A stretch of 64,000 nt of DNA from DASQDN01 sp963844855 (GTDB lineage: Bacteria > Acidobacteriota > Terriglobia > Bryobacterales > Bryobacteraceae): contig CAWJQP010000001.1 in assembly GCA_963844855.1 (NCBI GenBank), positions 134,388 to 198,387 of the forward strand. Direction: 5' to 3'. The notes below the pieces were generated by a model that was given only the letters and a program-made list of their open reading frames with translations, was not told the origin of the DNA and did not search any database. Shown here piece after piece: positions 58,980 through 64,000 of the stretch. The translations under genes and the position numbers were made by a program. Within the stretch, counting starts at the first letter, position 1. The number at the start of each line of letters is the position of its first letter.

Positions 58980-61900
58980 ATGATCGTGAATCATTTGGCC
59001 GCCCTTAGGGGCCTCGTCTGCATGGGATTGCTTCTCACACTGCACGCGCCGTTGGCGCATGCGCAGTTGAGCTCAGCGGGTACCTTTTCCGGATTGGTTA
59101 CGGACCAGCAAGGAGCAGCGGTAGCAGATGCTGCTCTCATCCTGTTGGACACGTCAACCAACACCACACAAAGAACAGCGACGAATGAAGCAGGCCGATA
59201 CTTCTTTCTCAACGTCGCCCCGGGAGTTTACGATCTTTCCGTAAATAAGAGCGGTTTCAATGCGGTCAAATTAACCGGCCAAAGGTTGCAGGTCGGTGGT
59301 GTCGTTACGCTCGACGTAACATTGCAGGTCGGTTCCGTCGCAACCACTGTCGACGTCACCGCTCAAACAGTCGAGGTGCAGACAACCACCGCAGCCGTAG
59401 AAAGGACCGTGACCGGTCCCCTCATGCTTTCCCTACCTAACCTCGGCCGAGACGCGAACGCCTTCGTCAGATACTTGCCGGCCGTGGCGCCGGGCGGCGA
59501 AGTAGCCGGAAAAGCGAACGACCAAAATATGTTCATGGTCGATGGCGGAAACATCTCCAGCGATCAGGATGGCAACTATCGCAACTACACGGTTTCGAGT
59601 GGCTCCATGGCGACAGGCTCCGGAGGTAATCCTTCTGGGGTTGTACCCACGCCCGTAGAAAGCGTGGAGGAATTCCGAGTCAGCCTCAACAATCAAACTG
59701 CGGATTTCAACGGCGCCTCCGGTGGCCAGGTGCAGATGGCCACCAAGCGTGGTACGAACAGTTTTCATGGCGCGCTGTATGAGTTCTATTTCGACAACAA
59801 CTTCAACGCGAATACGTGGTCGAATAATCGAAGAGGAACGCCCAGATCGAAAACTCATGAGAACCGCTTTGGCGCTGCGCTGGGTGGTCCGCTCACACCG
59901 GAATGGGGCGGCGCAAAGACCTTCTTCTTCTTTAACTACGAAGGCCGCCGCTTTCCTCAGGTCGCAGCGTATGAGCGAGCCGTACCCACTGCTCTCATGC
60001 GCGCCGGAGTCATCCAGGTCCCGGACAACTCGGGCAGGTGGACACCCTACAACCTGAATTCACGAGCCGTTACCGTCAATGGCGTCACCTACCAGCCCGC
60101 CATGTGCGGAACCGCCACTTGCGATCCCCGCGGCATCGGTTTGAATCCCATCCTCTCGCAGGTTTGGGAGAAGTACATGCCAATGCCCAACAATCCCGAT
60201 GGCGGAGATCAGTACAACACCCAGGGCTTTCGCTCGCAGATTCAGATGCCAGTGAAGTCAAACTTCCTGGTAGCCCGAATTGATCGCGACCTCCATCCAA
60301 AACATCGGTTGATGTTGAGCTATCGCTACTTCCATCTGTATCAGTCCACGACAAGCCAGGTCGACATCGGTGGGTTCTTTGAGGGCAACACGCTTGGAGT
60401 GCCGAAAACACTAACCGACAGGCCGCAAACCCCCTCCTTCTATGTCGCAGGTCTCACCAGCGTTCTCACTCCGCGTTTGATTAACGATTTCCGCGTGAGC
60501 TACACCCGCAATTCGTGGGAGTGGGGTTCCGCCGGCGCCCCTCCCCAACTCCCCGGGCTCGGAGCCGCTCTCGAGTTCGGACTCCTGCCGTATGAGACGG
60601 CTCGCGGCAACTCGCTGTCACGCTATTGGAATGGTCACGATTACGTCCTTCGCGATGACTTGAGCCTCGTACACGGGAACCATCTGTTTCAGTTCGGAGG
60701 CACCTACACTCGTTGGTTGCTGCAACACCAGCGCAACGACAACGGCCTCAACATGATCACTACGCCTACGTATGTGGTCGGCTCTGGAGAAGGGATCGCG
60801 ACTCCCGCGGCGTACATTCCCGAGAACGTTCCATCCAGGGAGTACGGCAGATGGAACTCACTCTATGCGCAGACGCTGGGCTTAATCTCCGAGACGCACG
60901 TCTTCTATCCAAGACTCGGCGGGGTTCTGCAGCCCTTCGGAACTTCGATCAAAGCGGCAAGCGTCGTGAACAATTACAACGCGCATTTCAGCGACACCTG
61001 GAAAATGACTCGTACCTTCACGCTGACCTATGGGTTGGCATACGAAGTGCAGATGCCGCCCTACGAACGCAACGGAAACCAGCCCATGGTTGTCGATCGC
61101 GATGGAAACAATTTCGCATCGGCCGATTACTTGGCGCAGCGGGAAAAGGCGGCGTTGGCGGGAACGGTATATCAACCAATTCTCGGATTCTCCACTGTGC
61201 GCAACGTCGGGCAAGGACTGAAGTATCCGTTCGATCCTTTCTATGCCGGATTCAGCCCTCGCGTCTCGGCTGCCTGGAATCCAGCCAGCGGTACGGTATT
61301 CCGCGGAGGCTACGCTCGGATCTTCGGACGCATCAACGGCATCAACATCGTCCAGGTTCCATTGCAAGGAACTGGAATCGGACAGGCTGTCGCATGTATC
61401 GGCCCAAGCAGTGCCGGACAATGTCGCGGAGCTTCTGGTGTCGATCCAGCCACTGCGTTTCGGATCGGATCGGATGGTATGACCGCGCCACTCCCTGGCG
61501 TCGATCAAGTCCTCGCTCAACCCTATTTCCCGGGGATCGGCGGCAATGCCCCATTGGGTGAGACGTGGATAATGGACTCCAAACTCATACCGCCGCGCAC
61601 CGATCAATTCACGTTCTCTATCCAACGTCAGGTAGGCTCGAACTCAACACTCGAGGTCGGATACATCGGGATGATCAGCCGCAACGAACAGTGGCGCGCT
61701 GAGTTGAACGCAGTGCCGTACATGACGACACTGAACGGACAGAACTTCGCCGGCGCATTCGCGAACGCTCTATCAGGCCATGAGTTCAGGAGGGGCAGTC
61801 ACAGCGCAGCCATTCTTCGAATCGGCGATGGGCGGCGCCGACTCACCCTACTGCCGCGGCTTTGCGCATTGCACGGCCGCTGTCGCGAGCAAGCAGAGCG

Positions 61901-62804
61901 CGGACATCCTCAATACCAATGTCCGCCGGTTGTGGTCGGCTCTCGATAACTCTCAGGGCTGGACACTAGGACGTACGTTGACAAGTTCACCTCCTGTTCA
62001 GACCGCAAGAGTCCCGAGCGCTGTCAGTGGAGCTTCGTCGAACTACAACGGGGTCTTCGCCTCTCTCACCATGCAGAACTGGCGTGGCCTGACGCTTCGG
62101 TCGAATCTCACCTTCAGCCGTGCGTTGGGAAACGGCGGCACAACGCAAAATGGCATCACAAGCATGGATACGTTTAATCGCGATACAGACTATCGAGCGC
62201 TGGGCCACGATATCAATTGGGTCTACAATTTAATCGCGCTCTACGATATTCGAGCTTTCAGCGATCAGCGCGGACTGGTAGGTAAGATCTTGGGCGGATG
62301 GTCGGTAGCCCCACTCTTCACAGCGCAGAGCGGAAGCCCGCTGTGTGTCGGCACGGGCAACGAGTCATTCGGTAGTTGGATGGGTGGATGCGCCGTCGTG
62401 ACCACGCCTTACACGGCAGGTAACAGCGCTCATGGTGACATCGTCGCGACGGGCACTGCCGGGCGTGCCGGCAATCCCTCCGCCGGTGGCTCAGGGATTA
62501 ACATGTTTACGGACCCCCAAGCGACGTATCAAACGTTCAGGCCGATGATCTTGGGGGTAGATGGACGTTTCGGCGGCCTCTTGCGAGGTTTCCCAGGATG
62601 GAACCTCGATGCGTCCGTTGGAAGACCATACGATTCAAGGAGACAATGGGGGCCACCCTAAGCTTCGAATTCATCAACGTGGTGAACCGCTTCCAACCGG
62701 CCAATCCGACGTTGAACGTCTTTGACGCGGCGAGTTGGGGTGTCGTCACAGGCCAGGCAAACGAGCCGCGCAAAATAGAATTTGGACTGAGAATTTTCTT
62801 CTAA
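58980..62804 (+). CDS. Oar-like TonB-dependent receptor, two compensating frameshifts
   Basis: A large outer-membrane protein, about 1,274 aa. Signal to about residue 29, carboxypeptidase-regulatory domain (GLVTDQQGAAVADAALILLD), plug region (FMVDGGNISSDQDGN, PVESVEEFRVSLNNQTADFN) and a barrel to the end (FEFINVVNRFQPANPTLNVF, and the final KIEFGLRIFF with terminal Phe). An extra base near 61770 and a missing A near 62625 (GGAAGACC for GGAAAGACC) break the frame; together they cancel. ATG behind AGGAGG. Such receptors are highly multiplied in this phylum and import or bind large ligands, probably glycans here. Confidence 0.83.
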
Positions 62805-62818
62805 TGACCCGGTTCTGT

Positions 62819-63030
62819 AAAAGTCTTGTATCCAAACTGCACAGTGCAAGCCTTGCTTCCAAACTGCAAAGTGCAAGCCTAGTATCAAGACTGCAAAGTG
62901 CAAGCCTTGTATCAAGACTGCAAAGTGCAAGCCTAGTATCAGGACTGCAAAGTGCAAGCCTAGTATCAGGACTGCAAGGTGCAAGCCTTGTATCAAAACC
63001 GCAAAGTACAAGCCTGTATCAAACCGCAGA
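62819..63030. repeat. 27-bp tandem repeat, about seven units
   Basis: The unit, of the form GCAAGCCTWGTATCARGACTG then CAAAGT, recurs with an exact 27-base period at 62846, 62873, 62900, 62927, 62954, 62981 and, decayed, 63008. It lies just after the receptor stop. The period is nine codons, so it opens frames on both strands (SASLVSRLQ repeats on plus), but I regard these as by-products. Units vary only at a few positions and have no spacers. Confidence 0.9.
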
Positions 63031-63056
63031 CAAGCCTTGTATCCAGAGCAAGCCTT

Positions 63057-64000
63057 GTGGGGCAGGCTTTCAGCCTGCGCGGGGCTTTCAGCCCCGCCTC
63101 CGGCTTACTCCTATTAGCCCTAACCTGCCAGGCCGAAGATCTCTTCACCAACAAACTCTACCCAGTCCTCGAAAAAGCCCAATGCCGGGCATGCCACAAC
63201 GACAACGGCGTAGCCTCGGGCACAAAGCTGCGCTTTCCTCCCGAAAAAGCAACCCCAGACCAAATCAACCAATTCGGACACCGCTTACGAGCCTTCATCA
63301 ATACAAACAAACCCGAAGCCGCTACTAGTCCAAAAACCCACCAACCGAATCCCACACACCGGCGGCGAGCGCATCCGCCAGGGAAGCGAAGAAGAAAAGC
63401 TCCTACAAAGTTGGGCAACACACCTCAGCCGGCTACCCGAAGCCCCAGTATCCGCAAACACAACCCGCGCAACCGGTCCGCAGATCACCCGCAGACTAAC
63501 GCTCAACCAGTACAACAACACCGTGCGCGACCTCCTTGGAGACGAGTCCCGCCCGGCATCCAAATTCCCAACCGAAGACTTCGTACACGGCTTCACGAAC
63601 CAGGCGGAAGGGCAAGGAATGTCCCCAATTCTCTCGGAGGCTTACAGTAAAGCCGCCGAAAAGCTAGCCCGCAACACCTTCCGCGGAGGCGACGCAAATC
63701 GCTTGATCCCCTGCAAACCCGCCGGCCCAACCGATGCCGCTTGCCGTGACAAATTCCTAAAAGAGTTCGGCCTCCGCGCTTTTCGCCGCGCCCTGCGGCC
63801 AGACGAAGCGGCGCGTTACAGCAAGCTCTTCGCAATGGAGGCCACACGTACAAGCGACTTCTTTAAGGGCGCGCAAGTAGTTGTGGAAGCCATGCTCCAA
63901 AGCCCGAATTTCCTCTTTCATGTGGAGCCCGGCGTCGATCCCGCTCAGCGTCAATACGCAATCGCGAATCGCCTGTCGTATTTCCTCTGGGACACGATGC
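63057..64000 (+). CDS. cytochrome / DUF1592-type protein, partial, one frameshift
   Basis: The start of a large exported protein running off the right edge. After a signal-like stretch (GLLLLALTCQA) comes DLFTNKLYPVLEKAQCRACH, a heme c domain with CRACH. A +1 frame then carries the DUF1587/1595/1592-type text: RRLTLNQYNNTVRDLLGDES, AFRRALRPDEAARYSKLFAM and AMLQSPNFLFHVEPG followed by RLSYFLWDTM. The break is near 63315, probably an extra base. The start is uncertain: GTG at 63057 is in frame but the REP-like hairpins lie inside the first codons. Members are large cytochromes of Planctomycetota and Acidobacteriota, of unknown substrate. Confidence 0.7.
63062..63097. repeat. tandem pair of REP-like hairpins
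   Basis: Two back-to-back perfect hairpins: GCAGGCT-TTC-AGCCTGC at 63062-63078 and GCGGGGCT-TTC-AGCCCCGC at 63079-63097, followed by CTCCGG. Both share the GGCTTTCAGC(C) core. The style matches REP sequences and the hairpin at 25241. They overlap the putative start region of the downstream gene. Confidence 0.7.

Noticed and set aside
60713..61561. A 282-aa frame within the second receptor gene
   Set aside because: Same-strand shadow of the receptor frame, which has clear barrel text throughout.
62658..63011. Repeat protein on the minus strand with periodic AVLILGLHF text
   Set aside because: It arises only from reading the 27-bp tandem repeat in reverse and lacks a plausible start or ribosome site.
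62819..63030. Possible CRISPR array
   Set aside because: The 27-base units are contiguous with no unique spacers and no cas genes are near.

Overview
The window looks like chromosomal DNA from a soil Acidobacteriota, most like the Bryobacterales / 'Candidatus Solibacter' group. This is inferred from gene content: Oar-like TonB receptors with an N-terminal carboxypeptidase-regulatory domain, a cytochrome/DUF1592-type protein, Ser/Thr kinases and HTH domains fused to TolB-like propellers, Tat-exported TIM-barrel sugar enzymes, and a multicopy 'KHGL' protein family. Base composition is moderately GC-rich. No rRNA, tRNA or CRISPR array was seen.

Region 1 (1-15531, minus strand) is most of an extracellular contractile injection system (eCIS, Afp/PVC-like), read as one tight operon from the sheath leftward: sheath, tube, zinc-knuckle T4-type baseplate protein, a disordered Pro/Arg-rich protein, Pvc16-like cap, AAA+ ATPase, a small protein, CIS tube/LysM-type baseplate proteins, gpD-like hub, gpV-like spike, gp25, and two baseplate J-like proteins. 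The locus runs off the left edge, where tape measure, fibre and PAAR tip might lie. A divergent gene (15912-17135) encodes a protein with a motif block resembling plant IQM proteins and is a candidate cargo.

Region 2 (17144-25112, minus) is the conserved cluster of DUF2126 transglutaminase, circularly permuted ATP-grasp/alpha-E protein, small transglutaminase and zinc metallopeptidase, thought to make and process a peptide. A decayed REP-associated transposase with a REP-like hairpin follows at 25241-25911.

Region 3 (26017-40804) has a kinase-TPR protein and a sugar-acid/carbohydrate region: TonB receptor plus exported mannonate dehydratase-like enzyme, a Tat-exported sugar isomerase, and a divergent plus-strand run of exported 2-hydroxyacid dehydrogenase, RraA-like protein, CBM9-like protein, PQQ/cytochrome c dehydrogenase and a DUF3365 heme protein.

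Region 4 (41276-57311) holds a vanadium haloperoxidase-like gene, three membrane proteins pairing different cytoplasmic signalling domains with a TolB-like propeller, a Na+/Ca2+ exchanger, a lactonase-fold protein, an amidohydrolase and an AraC regulator. Region 5 (57470-64000) has a dispersed repeat element with a KHGL-family gene, a second Oar-like receptor, a 27-bp tandem repeat and the start of a cytochrome/DUF1592 gene.

Pieces of the region 5 repeat are scattered in other intergenic gaps (40948, 45043, 49001, 52335). Many conserved genes carry single-base frameshifts while long neighbours are intact. I treat most of these as probable consensus errors, annotate whole genes across them, and say so in each entry.
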